Assembly: GCA_005281725.1 (NCBI GenBank)
Contig: SSBO01000001.1
Coordinates: 9,111,334-9,175,333 of the forward strand
Length of the DNA: 64,000 bases
Direction: 5' to 3'
Origin: Wuchereria bancrofti
Lineage: Eukaryota > Nematoda > Chromadorea > Rhabditida > Onchocercidae
How positions within the stretch are numbered: the first letter of the stretch is position 1; each line of letters opens with the position of its first letter. The position numbers and the translations under genes were made by a program. Below, piece by piece: positions 1-25,890 of this stretch. The notes beneath the pieces are model-generated. The model did no database searches, had not been told where the DNA came from, and worked only from the letters and a program-made list of their open reading frames with translations.

Positions 1-207
1 ATCACAGATGCAAAAGGAGCAAAAATGTTTAACATATTCAAATTTTGAGCATATATTAAATGAAATTCCTTTGTACAATTCTAATTTCTTTTTTCATTAA
101 GTTTTGCTTATCAGCTTCTCTGTTAATAAAACTACTGAAATTTGAAATACTTCAAGTTTAAACTCGCAAAAGACAAAATATTAAGAAGGTTTAAGCAATA
201 AAATAAC

Positions 208-3200
208 TTGAAATGGATTCTATCAGGTCGTATTATCGACGTTTGCGCCATTTTCAATTGTGCACCCGGTCGTAAACCAAGATCATGATCACTTATTCGA
301 GTTGACTCATCATTAATTACTGTCCATATGATAACAATGCCAACTTCGTTAACACTAACAATTTGATATGTTTCTGAACTGAAATTTAAAATTTTAAAAT
401 TTGAAAAGAATACTTTGTTAGTTTTGAAATTATAATAATTGTAAAAATTCTAAATGATCGTTTCTCAAATATTTTAAAATGCACAAATCTCACCAAATAC
501 TAACCAAAAAAGTGAATGAATGCATGAATTAATTAATTAATTAATTAATTAATTAATTAATTAATCACCTGTCTATGTTAGAAGGGATATTGCTAATTGC
601 AACAATAGCAAATTGACAGTCCTCTTCAAGTGCTTTCTTATTGAAAGCCTTAAAGGAAGTATCATAAGCTGCTGTCCTTAACGGATACATTTCTCCGTTT
701 TCATGCCATCGTAATTTGTTTGTAAACAATGAATTTTGTTCTCTGATCTCGTATGCCATACAACTACCATCATTCTATGATATCAAAAGATAAAAAAAGA
801 AATTATTTTTCATTAATTAATTGTATAAATTAAGAAAAGCGAAGCTAAATGGATAACAAACATTGATTGCTACAATTTCATTTGTTCTTAAGATTATCAA
901 TTAGTTAACGAAATTTTAAATCTTTTGAGTTAAATCTATGTACAAATAAATATAAAATCAAAATATCTTTCGAGTAAATATCAAATTGAAATCTTATTTT
1001 GTAAATTAATTAATCTTTTGGCAAAATTACATGCAAACCCAAATATCAAGATTACAAGTAAGTGATAATTTGATTAAATACAAAATCTTCTAATGCAAAA
1101 CTAAGCGATGACTTTTTCACCTCTCTATGCTTTCCCGGTTTTCAATTTTTTTCTCTTGAATTTCACTTGAATTGGATTAGCTTTGCTGTATCGAATTATT
1201 ACTTAAATATAATTAAATATGAAATAATAATCTAACTTGCCAGGCCAACAAACACAGCACTAATTCCATCCGGTGATGTACAAAGACATTTTACTTCATT
1301 TTCACAAAGTAAAATTCTGAAAGCTTTAATTATTTTAACATAAAGTAAAAATTTGAACATAACAACCAATACTTGTTCGGTGCAAGCAATACTTGCTTGT
1401 TCATTCGCTTATTAAAATAATTTAATTAGGTTCAAAATTAATCTTGTTTGATTTATAATTAATTAAAAGTGCTACTTTTGAGGAATATTTGGTTTGCAAA
1501 TATCGAATTCAATAATAATATTCCGACTGATAATATCGTCATTTGAAGTTTGTTCAATATAAAATGCCACAAACAAATGATTCTCCCAATGAAATATACT
1601 TGTAACTTTAGCAGCTGGAAATAATACTCAAATTTTAACATTTGTTTTATCAATTATTTCATTTATTTACTAATTATTTCTTTTATTATAATTATTTCCA
1701 AATATAATTATCTAACAACGAAATAATATTGTGAAGAAAAGCAAAAATTTTTTATTATTTTAGGATGAATAAGATGAAATATTTTAGCTGAATATAAGGA
1801 CTAATTCATTTTGTCATGCATTTTTGCCCTAAATTTTTAATCTTAGTTAAATTTTAAGGTGGCAATTTTTTTTTTCATCAAAAAATCAATAAAGCAAAAA
1901 AAAAAGAAAAAGGAAAACTTACAATTTACAAGGTCACCCAATAAAAATTTGCTATAACCTGTGCTAAATTTAAATGACGTATGGTATTCTAATGATAGTT
2001 TAGTCGTACAATTTGATGACAATTGCATTATATCGATAAAAACCTATAAAAGAGTCTAACAGATTAAATAATAAATTAACATATGAATAATTAACTAATT
2101 ACTACGTATAAAATTAAATTTATCCCATTTTTTTCGTCTTAATTAATTAGTATGTATGAGGTAGAAATGATACTTTTAGCTTATGCAAATATTTTAAAAC
2201 AATTTCTGGCTGATTTATTTTTTAAGTAAGCAAAAGATTTTAGTTGTAAATTTTGCCTTAAATTTACAAATAATTTTTTCTTCCTCTAATCAATAGATCA
2301 GCTATAGAACGGTTATTGTTTCACTCGAAATTTTGCTCACTGTAAAATTTTGTTGATTCATGAATATTTAAAAAAGAAAAATCACCTGTCCAGCAACAGA
2401 AATGAACTTGCGAAATTTCTCCATTCCAAAATGGTCAATTTTAAAAAAGCTAATTTCACAATCATCAATATCAAAATGTTTGTGATAATCAATGTCATTC
2501 GAAATATTCACTATACCCCAGTCTTGATGACCTAAATTAATCAAATAATTTTTTTTTTACATTTACATACATGCATCTTATTAAACTTATAAAAATTCAA
2601 AAATTTGATGGATTGATTGGAACTATTTTAATTTGCAGATAAAATTTGCAGAAATCGTAGCATTTATTTAACTATCTGTGACAAACTTCGTCAAATCGTT
2701 GTCATGAAATCGTTGACCTTTGATACCAAAACTGATTCTTGGATATCAACAGTAAACCATAACAGTAATCCTATTACCTCATGAAAATAAATGACCTATG
2801 AACTCGTCATTCATCTAAAAATACCTGAATATGGAATTTGTGTCCACACTGTCTCTTTGTCCACTTCTTCTGTCTGTACATAACAGCTCAATTCATCATC
2901 ACCTGTTTGTGTTTGTACCTGTAAATTTGCATCTAAAAAATATAATGCATCAAATAAATGGTTAAGTAATTTTTGTTATAATTCTTAATCTTTCCTTAAT
3001 TATTTTAGAGTTGCTAAGATTTTACAAAGTTATTGACATTAGCAATCAAGCCATCAAATTAGTTAAATTAATTTATCAAATTTTGAAAAACATTGTTGCA
3101 TATTTTTTTTTTTTGCGATGTATTGCATCACATGAGAATTTTGATATATCATTGATAATAAGCAAAATGATTTAATTCTGTCCAAAATGAACAAGTTTTT

Positions 3201-6200
3201 AAAACTAAATATGAATCGATCATAAATCAGTAAATTATGAGTGTGCAAAACTTTATGTCTTCAATATTATTGAAATTATTTATTTTTGAGTTATATACCT
3301 GAGTGTAATTAGTATTACCAAACATTTGCACATAGAAATCATATGCGCAAATTAGATGATGATCCAATAAATCAAATTGCACAATTTCCATTCCTGTTTA
3401 AAAATAAATTTTAAATAATTTCTTGCAAAATTTTTCCACTTTTTTCTCCCTTTTTGAAATGAAATTTTTTGGAGTGAAACATTGAATAATATTATTGAAG
3501 GAAAGTTATCATTAAAATTATACCAAATTAAATCATCATTAAAAATTATACCGATTAAATTTTTGAGCATTTTATATCGTCGTTCAACCTCAGAGATTTT
3601 TTCCCAATTTGTTGTTGTCGCATTTGTGAAGTCAATTTTCCGCTGTGTCAAATTAGAAGAATGCGTGAATTGTGTCTGTAAAAGTGTATAAATGTTATAT
3701 TATTTAATTAGAAATTTGAAGCTTTGTATTCTTTGATCATTTAATTATATCAAAACATTCTATTGAAACACTTTTTTTAAAATGCATTAATTTACATTAA
3801 TCTACCTGGAAGATTTTTGATTGAATTAATTAATTTTATTTATTAATTGTCAAGTTTAACTTCTGTCTGAACATGGATTTCGACAATTTTTATCAATATT
3901 CTTCCACTTGAACAAAATTTAAATAGAACAATGTAGCGTAGTGTTAGAAATTGACCTGTGAGTCATTAGATTGTTGATGATTCATTATACGACGTAACAA
4001 AGGTGAATTGTCATACGATTCGTTGTTTGCTATCTTATCGAATTTACCGATATTATTTTTTTCATTTCCTTCCGTACTACTTTCTCTATCTGAATTTTCG
4101 CTTTTATTGTTATCAGTTTCACTATCCTCCTCAAAATCATCTGAATAATCTTCGAAATCATCCTGAAATAGCAACAAATATTTCATCAAATCTTTATCTT
4201 AGCATATTCTTTAGTTATTTAAAATAAAATTGTTCTCAATTATTCTCAAAAAAAAAAAAAAAAACTATTTAAAGAATTCAGTGATTTATTTGTGACAAAC
4301 TCTATTCAATTCATCAAATTATTCCTTTTCCTCCTTTACATTTCCTTCCATATTATTTCGTTTAGTCAACATTTCTATTTAAACTAAAATATAATACAAA
4401 TTCCATTTCTATAAAATCTATTCTAGTAGCAATTATAACAAGTTTAAATTCAAAATTTAAAACTCAAAAAAAAAAATTTGTTACAGATTCGAAAATACTT
4501 TCTTTGTAGTTATACTCATCGATATGACTTGAAGATGCTGGTAAAACTTTTGGTATTGGAAAACATTCCGGAAGTAGCATTTTGGATCGTTTCAAGTTTT
4601 GATAATTCAACTTTGAACTTTTTGCAGCCAACGATGACCGTCCAGTTTTATCAATTGAATTGTCGATGATATGATTACTAGAATTTTTATCACTTCGTAA
4701 TTTTCGCATTTCGTTGCTATTACTTTCTGGAATATCTTTTGCATTTAATCGTCGTATCTTTTCACTGCTGCTTTTTGCAGACTTCGATCTTTCCATTTGA
4801 TCGATAGCAAATTTTTCCGGATACTGTTTTGTAATATTTGTTGAATTTAGTTTTAAAATTTTACTACTACTGGATGATAAAGGTTGTCGTAGTTTGTCGA
4901 TTGAATTAGATAAATGTACACTTCGTTGTTCCATTTTCCGTTCATTTTTCTTCTTTAATCTTTGAAATTCCTAAATTTAAAATACTTTAATTGAAATATT
5001 TTAGGATAAGCTAATTGCATTCTCATATCCTATTTAAAGCAAAAAGAGTTAATATATTTCGATTTTCTTTTTTCGAAGAAAAAAATGAAACAATTCGAAA
5101 TTGATGAGAATTTGTTTCTTTCATTAAAAAAAAAATAGAACATGAAATTTCACAACATTCGTTTATCTCATTTAATTCATAGATATTTTTGAAATGTCGA
5201 CATTATTCATTATGATGGTAATTGTAAAAACAGTTATGAAATTTGATGAATTATTCGAACTTTATGTAAAAGTCCAAAAAACAAGTTTTATAGTGTAAAA
5301 TTTATTTATATAAAAAAAAAGTTATAATAAATAATATCATTTGTGTTTTCTTATGTGTATTGAATTGTTCAAATTGTTAGTATTATTCATTTTTAGAAAT
5401 AAAAGCAAAACAATCTGCAATTTAAATTAATAGTTACAAAATGTTTAAAAAAACATTGGCAATTTAAAGATTAGTAAAAATAGTTATCAATCAGGAAATA
5501 GCTAAATACAATTCTACAAAACCTATTTTTTTTGAAACATTGAAATTATTATCAAAATTATAAGTCATGGCTTTAAATTTTTTATAATTTAAAATTTTTT
5601 TAAACACTAATACTCTTCCATATTTTGAAATTTTACTCTTGAATAAATATTGCCAGCAGAGTGATTGATTAAGTAATTAAGATAAACTGATTATTAATAA
5701 GGTAAAAAACACATAGTTGGTCGCATAGTATTGGATAGAAATTAAATAACTAATCAGAAATCAAAAACCTTTTTGTCAATACTTTCATTATCTTCTTGAT
5801 TCTTTATTGCAATATTACCAGTTGGTTTCAATTTTTTTTCTTTTAATTCTTTCAGTGGAATTTGTATTTTGCTTCTTTCATCTTTCTTCCAGCTAAACTA
5901 ACAAATTTTATTGTAATTATAGCAATATTATTAATTATGATAATTACAGTTTGATTTAAAAAATATCAATTCAGATAATTTTAATATCATAATTCTAAAG
6001 GTAAAAATGAAAAAAAAAAAAAGCTTTTTATTTCATGTTTTCATTGCTATTATCGATTGTATAATAATTTAAATTCTTTTATTTTCATAAATTTTAAATT
6101 TAAAGAAGCTTACAACAATAAATGTTGAGTATTGTAATATCATTGAATATATTATAAAAAGCACAAAGCATTTTTCTGATAATAATTTATTTATAATATT

Positions 6201-6318
6201 TTGAAATTGTTTTTCACATGAAATTAAATTATTGTTCAATAATAAATACGAAACCTAACCTTTTATCAGTATGTTCCTTACTTCTTGACTTGCTTTTAGG
6301 CCTAGTTTTGTCTGACAT
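208..6318 (-). CDS. wdr-60: Dynein-2 intermediate chain WDR60/DYNC2I1 homologue, 5' part (12 exons; continues past left edge)
   Basis: Seen: exons 6260-6318 (ATG at 6318), 5769-5892, 4485-4970, 3956-4162, 3552-3675, 2825-2932, 2386-2531, 1923-2043, 1476-1614, 1241-1316, 569-774 and 208-378, joined in phase to give about 655 residues. The order fits WDR60: a basic, Ser/Lys-rich N-terminus (start MSDKTRPKSKSRSKE), an acidic stretch DDFEDYSDDFEED (from residue 224), a paired motif VQTQTG...YVQTEEVDKETVWTQ (about 339-366), then degenerate WD40 blades including VFVGL-NDGSCMAYEIRE and WTVINDE...HDLGLRPGAQLKM. Known: WDR60 binds the dynein-2 heavy chain and light chains and supports retrograde intraflagellar transport in cilia. 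The remaining blades are missing because the window ends. The intron after exon 10 starts with GC, not GT. A TTTCAG acceptor about 45 bases upstream of the ATG may take a spliced leader. The family call is firm; the N-terminal exons are less conserved and less certain. Confidence 0.88.
527..565. repeat. (TTAA)n microsatellite
   Basis: About ten units of TTAA/AATT start a few bases inside the intron that follows the wdr-60 exon ending at 569. Confidence 0.9.
1237..1244 (-). other. wdr-60: Non-canonical GC splice donor (GC-AG intron) in wdr-60
   Basis: On the minus strand the exon ends CTG and the intron starts GCAAGT; the acceptor is at 775-776. Using the nearby GT four bases further on would leave one extra base, and the next exon would then meet a stop at once. 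With GC, the joined protein VFVGLNDGS aligns without gaps to the WDR60 blade pattern. Confidence 0.7.
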
Positions 6319-7980
6319 TGATTTTCACCTGTCTTTTGCTTTACTATGTTGAAATTATTGCTGAAATTTTAAGTGTTATTGTAATTTTTTTGAAAATAGC
6401 AAAAACGGCAATAAAACTATTATAGTTTTTAATAACTTTTATACAGAAATGTTCAAAATATTGTTCAGTATCAATCAGAAGATACGAAATTCCTAGTCAA
6501 CCTGGGTATTTTCAATAGCCATTGTTGTTATCATTTCAAATTATCAATAATATCAGAGATTATCAGTATTAATCTGAAAATGACTAAAACTTACAGAAAA
6601 CTTCCAAATAAAGCACAGTTAATAACAATTATGTAATCAATTTCTACCAAATCGATGTGAGATTTTTTTCTTTTATAGCTATTATTTTAATTAAAAATAG
6701 AAAATATAAATAAAACATAAATTATAATTTTTGAAATAAAAGTCTAATTTTGATTAATTTAGTTTCTGATAAAAAATTTGAATTTAGATAATTGAGTATA
6801 GGATAAAAATAGAGAAGAATAAAGTGCGGGGAGAAGAAAAAGAATTATTTTGAAATCAAAACTTTTTCAAAATAACGAGTTAGAAATTTAATTCAAATCG
6901 GTTAACCACTAAGAGCGAAGGAAAGAGAGAGAGAAAGAAAGAACGAAGAAAGAAAGAGGAAAAGAGACCGCGCAATTAAAATTTATCAGTATAAATTTAA
7001 AATTGAGCAATATTTGTCAAATAATTCGAATCAATAGAAATAACTTTAACCAAGAATATTAAAGTTTTTCGGGAAGTTAAGCGATACAGAATGATTTTAA
7101 AGCTAACGAAAAGATTACATAAACATACCATTTTCCTTCACCACCAATGCTGAGGAAAATTTCGTTTCCTTGGTTACTACATATATGTTAAATATTTGCA
7201 AAAATTGATTACATTATAATATGGAAGTTACCCATGGGTTGCACTTACATCGATAAAGTGATTTTTTTTCTTCCTTTCCTATGACATTATATCATTAATC
7301 TTCTGGTAATTAAAATTGCTTCTAATTCCTTCTGTCACACAGAAATTTGCATTATTTGCCATGCATATTTTAATATGTAAGATTAACAATTTTCAATTTT
7401 TAAAAAATTTTCAAAATTTAAAAATAACTTAAAAAGTATGAAAATCAATATAATTTCGTTACTCTTAACAACGTAATTGCTTCAATATATGCGTAAATAA
7501 TGATAGTATTATATCATTTTGCTATGACATTATATCATTAATTAGTTAGTCAACAATATTTCAGTCTTTCCGTATTTTTCATCAAAAATAAATAAATTCT
7601 CATCAGATTACGCTCTAATTTAATCAGCGCTATTAATTTTAACGTTTATTTATACGTGAGCACACATTTGGTTATCATATCAAGCATTGTCATTTACTCC
7701 TCAGCTGCTTTTGTACAACGTAAGTCTGTTGCATTCTTTTAAAATATCTCTCCTAATTACTCGGCTTGTAATTAACCAACATATTTGCATCACTGTCAAT
7801 TATCAAATTTTCGCCGTAATTGTAGGTGAAATTGGTTTTTGCAAAAATGATTACAATATTTAATCGTCAAATAATTTGTCAGTAGTAGGAGATATAATTA
7901 CCTGAATTTTTCAACGCTACCATGCTCAGACCATTATCTAACTATCCTCTAAATCTAAGATTAATGAATTGGTTTTTAAA

Positions 7981-8372
7981 ATGAACTCTTCACATTTTAC
8001 TTTTGTTTCAGTCACCTCATTTCTCTTTGGATTAGCGATATTTGCGCCAATTATGTTATTTTCCTCACTGAGTGCACTTATCGTTAGTCTTATTATCATT
8101 ACTTCGCGACGAATTTTCATTAAGAAAAATGTACGACCGTTTTGGAAACTATCATGAACAACTGCAAGTGGAATAAATTTTTTCTTTCTCGATCTTTCTC
8201 TATCTCACTGCCGAAAAGTCTTTCTGTGGACAATTATGAAGCAATCATTTTATTCGCCTTAGAATTGCTATTAACAGATCCATCAATGTTTATCCATCAT
8301 CACTATCTTATGAAAAGACATTTTGGTTTCAAATTTCATTTTACATTGCCCCGTGCAAAATACATGGGCTAA
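7981..8372 (+). other. Unexplained open-frame island, possible small membrane-protein exon
   Basis: On the plus strand an ATG at 7981 opens 58 codons ending TGA at 8157. The product is strongly hydrophobic (core TSFLFGLAIFAPIMLFS, then SALIVSLIIIT) with a basic tail. A good acceptor, TTTTGTTTCAG, lies inside it, so the stretch could instead be a terminal exon. A second ATG overlaps the stop (ATGA) and opens another 73 codons to 8372. The minus strand is also open: an acceptor TTGCAG near 8165 leads into 74 codons, polar and charged, ending at 7938. Both strands cannot code, no family was recognised, and no upstream exon could be joined with confidence. The island may be a small gene, a decayed gene or chance. 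Confidence 0.2.
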
Positions 8373-9103
8373 TGTATTGTTTAAAAAATGTTAATATTTC
8401 TAACTATTCTAACTGCTAATGTTCGCATAATTAATTTTCCGTTATGTTATTCTAGTCATTCTATAATCCAATACTGATTTTTCAATGCAAGCTAATTAAA
8501 AAAAAAAAACCTATCCTAATTAAATGATATTATAACAGTCACAAATGAAATATCCACCATTCAAATTACCAGCTTTTCTTATTGGTGCAAACAACAATAA
8601 AGTAGTATGTAAATATTTTTATACTTATGCACAGGATCTTTATGCGTGTCACATTTACACGTTTTTGTACGTATTATATGCTTAAACGTATCAATATATA
8701 CATTCACGTTATGCCAGATTTATATATTTCATTTTCCCGTGGTATTTTTATCTTTGCCTATTGAAAGTTCTTTAGTTTAAAAGTATTTTGTTTATAGATC
8801 ATCATTATTTTAAATATTTAATTATCACATCAGTTCTCTCATTTCTTACTGAAAAACGATCAGTCGTATTTTTCTAAGTAATAATTGCAGAAATTGTTTT
8901 TTTTTTATTACGGGAAATTGTTTTTATCAATTAGATAAGCTAAATTTCTTAAAAAAAACAAATATACAATGCCATGCAATCAATGGCTTAGTCGAAAAAC
9001 AAATTCAAGCAATTAAAAATTAAATCACTAATATTACCGACCTTTTCTGAAGAAAAAGTCGATGCTTAGTGATATTTGGCATTCATTTGAATTGAATTAA
9101 ATT

Positions 9104-9121
9104 CATATATATATATATATA
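9104..9121. repeat. (AT)n microsatellite
   Basis: A run of alternating A and T, about 120 bases downstream of the adenylyl cyclase stop codon. Confidence 0.9.
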
Positions 9122-9244
9122 CGTTTTATAAATACTTCTTACATGGAAAAAAAGAATATATGTACAAAATAATCCACTGTCGATACATAATAAAAGTATA
9201 AAAAGTCAAACCCAAATAGGACTTGCAGTCGTCAAATTAAAATT

Positions 9245-22841
<13,597 letters not shown>

Positions 22842-25515
22842 TTTCTTTTACTTTCTTTTTTTGGAAATCAAATATATAAATTCTGATTGTGTCGTAAAGC
22901 ATAATAGCCTTTATCAGCCATCGTTTAGATTAAATACGTCGAAATTATGCCTAAATTATAAACAACAGTTTTAAATTTTTTGAAAAATTTTAAATTTACA
23001 TTAAATAATATTCGTTAATACCACCACAAATTTAATTAATTAAAATAACAAAGCGTATTGATTAAGAAATGAAATGACAAAAAAAGTATTAAGAATATAA
23101 ACATTAAAGTAAAATTTCATGCGGAATAAACCATTTAAATCAAATAAGATGAAAATCGAATTTTTCATTGTTCTTAAATTTGAAAATTTATTTTCCTCTT
23201 CAATTTCTTTATTCCTCACCAATTTCCACTTTTTTTGACAATACAAATCAATAAATATATTTAATTATAAAATGAACTTAATCAAGTAATTTGTGTATTT
23301 TACTGCGCATTTCAAATCAATTTTTAAATTTAAACAGTTCTCATCAAAATTTACACTGCTCTTTCTGTTATACCACAAATACAGCCACAATTTTAAATGA
23401 TTTAAAAATTTCATTCAACAAAATGCTATGGGTAGAGAAAGAAAGAAAAAATGCAATATAACATAGCAAGATTCGAGTATAATTAGCCATTGCCCACTGC
23501 TTGTTTATTAATTAAACTTGACATTTAGTACTAAAGAAATTGATTTCAATTTCAAATATCACAAATAGATGCACCCATAAGCAGCATTTTGACGACACAA
23601 ACATTCATAAAATTTTATTTTGAAAATTCTCAACAAAAAAAATATTATTTCATGAAATAATAGAAAAAAGAGGTAAACAACTAAAACTTTGACTGTTAAG
23701 AATAAACAAATAAATTACACACAAATAAACAAAAAAGAAGACTATTTCAATAATATTAATGATAACGAATGCATTTATTCGTATTAATTAATATAAATTT
23801 CTGTAATTAATATTCAGTTGCCATTAAATGCAAATTGGAATGAAAAGAAATATAGAAATATTATTTGGTAAATAAATAGTTTTATTTGTTAAAGCGAATA
23901 ATAATGGAAAGGGAATGAAATAAAATGTAATGGAATGTTGGAATTTAATTAATTAATAATAAATGTTATCAGATGGTTCACATCTTTGTATAAACTTCCG
24001 GAAATATTGAACAGGATATGAGACTAACATAAAGCAAAGTTTTCCTGATAATTCATATGCTATAAAATGATAGTTTTTTTGATAAAAAAATTTTTTTGAG
24101 ATTAAATTTTGTTGTATAAAAAAAAGAAAAAAACTTAAATTCTAGTTTAATCAATTTTATTTCAGTCATTTATAAATTAAACTAAATTAAAGCTATCATA
24201 TATGTTAGTGATTAAAATAACATACATCAGTGTATACTAGAATTGGTACTGGAATGGTACTAGAATTCAGTACTAGAATTCAAAATGTAATATCTATACC
24301 AGTACAAACACATATTTAAAATTCCCTCTAATCAATTACTTTTTCTCAATGTTATGATAAATAACATTTTTCCGTTTAAATTAACCTCTCAAGAAATTCA
24401 TTAAGAAAATTGTTTTCTGGAAAAAATTCTGCCTTGAATAAAAACTCTGAAAGTTTCTTTTTTTTATTTCCAAATTATTACAGGTCTGAAATATACTTTG
24501 AATTATACGATAGCGATTATGTTTATTGATTGATAAGATGGATTAATTTAACAATTAATCGATTGATTCATTAATTAATAAAGAATTTTTCATGATATTA
24601 ATATTTAATAAAATCTTAAGCAGTTTAAATCGGTAGAACAAAAAAGAATGATAATATATAAATTAACAATAGCATAGTAAATCAAAGAATGATAACATAC
24701 ATGTGAGAGATTAATAATTGATAATTAAACAGTTACTTTTTTATCGCCCATAAAATTTCATTCACACTAATCAACAAGTAATATTATTACTATTATTAAG
24801 TAACTCATGCCTTATTTTTATTATTAAGCAATCATTATTATTAAGTAATTCATCTATTAATTGTTTGAATTATAAAATTTAACTAAAGAAATAGGAGTGT
24901 ACTGCATAATTAATAAAAAAAAGTTGAAAATCTAATTAGATAAATCGAAAAGGTATGTTATTTCTGCTCTTTCATCATTTATCACTTTTAATTTATTCTT
25001 ATCTTTCCATACGTTTGCTTTTTACTCTCTTCATGAAATCTAATCTATTTATTAGAAAGTTTTATCTTTGCTCTCATAATTCCATACTTAAACCATTGTT
25101 CAATATAATTCATCAATATATAATGACTTTTGTTCATAGCAACAAACTGAGTAAACAGCTAATTTTAGCAAGGTAAATAACTCTAACAAGGTAAATAACT
25201 CTAGCAAGGTAAGTAACCTCTTTCTCTAATTTCATTTTTTTCTTGTTTCCATCAGATTATCTATTGCTTCCACTCCTCCCAAACCACTATTGCAGTTTAT
25301 TTTTCATCCCCGAATTTGAAAATAACTAATTAACAAGCAATATTTTACACGATCATTCAAATTTATGACAACAACAAAACATTGTGACAAGTTTTTCTGG
25401 ATCAAAGTTAGAATGAAAAAAAGATCATAAATAGATCAGTTGTGAAAGCAATTTTGAAAACAAGCAATATAAATCAATTTTTTTTTTTTGCATACAAAAA
25501 TAATTCACTAGCATT
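22842..25515. other. Gene-free region upstream of adenylyl cyclase
   Basis: Very AT-rich sequence that should include the cyclase promoter. A hydrophobic 73-codon plus-strand open frame, which begins at a TTG and has its first ATG at its 28th codon, ends at 25176 in a donor-like sequence, but no acceptor or family supports it. A triple donor-like repeat at 25168-25218 is listed separately. Nothing else was recognised. Confidence 0.5.
25168..25218 (+). repeat. 18-bp tandem repeat (x3) containing splice-donor consensus
   Basis: Three adjacent units of (G/A)CAAGGTAA(A/G)TAACTCTA, the last slightly truncated. Each carries CAAG|GTAARTAA, close to an ideal 5' splice site. No gene in the region needs them. 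Confidence 0.8.
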
Positions 25516-25890
25516 ATGCATGCTCTCTTGCAAAATGACATGCATACTCTCTTGCAAAACGACATGCATACTCGCTTGCAAAATGACATGCATGTTCTCT
25601 TGCAAAATGACATGCATACTCGCTTGCAAAATGACATGCATATTCTCTTGCAAAATGACATGCATACTCGCTTGCAAAATGACATGCATGTTCTCTTGCA
25701 AAATGACATGCATACTCGCTTGCAAAATGACATGCATATTCTCTTGCAAAATGACATACATACTCGCTTGCAAAATGACATGCATGCTCTCTTGCAAAAT
25801 GACATGCATATTCTCTTGCAAAATGACATGCATATTCTCTTGCAAAATGACATGCACATTCTCTTGCAAAACGACATGCATATTCTCTTT
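25516..25890. repeat. 24-bp minisatellite, 15 full copies plus a partial copy
   Basis: Units of 24 bp with core CTTGCAAAATGAC and a variable hexamer after ATGCAT. Variants alternate: ACTCGC, GTTCTC, ACTCGC, ATTCTC, and this four-unit block occurs twice in succession (units 3-6 and 7-10), giving a 96-bp higher-order repeat. The last units are nearly uniform ATTCTC. Because 24 is a multiple of 3, long frames are open on both strands (for example MHTRLQND on plus, MSFCKRVC on minus). No start context, splice sites or flanking coding sequence suggests translation. Confidence 0.97.

Larger units (their letters stand above)
6319..9244. other. Intergenic region between adenylyl cyclase and wdr-60
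   Basis: Both flanking genes are on the minus strand, so this region holds the wdr-60 promoter and the cyclase 3' untranslated region. A purine-rich stretch lies at about 6910-6970. At 7938-8372 the composition is less AT-rich and frames are open on both strands (separate entry). An (AT)n run lies at 9104-9121. Nothing else was recognised. Confidence 0.6.
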
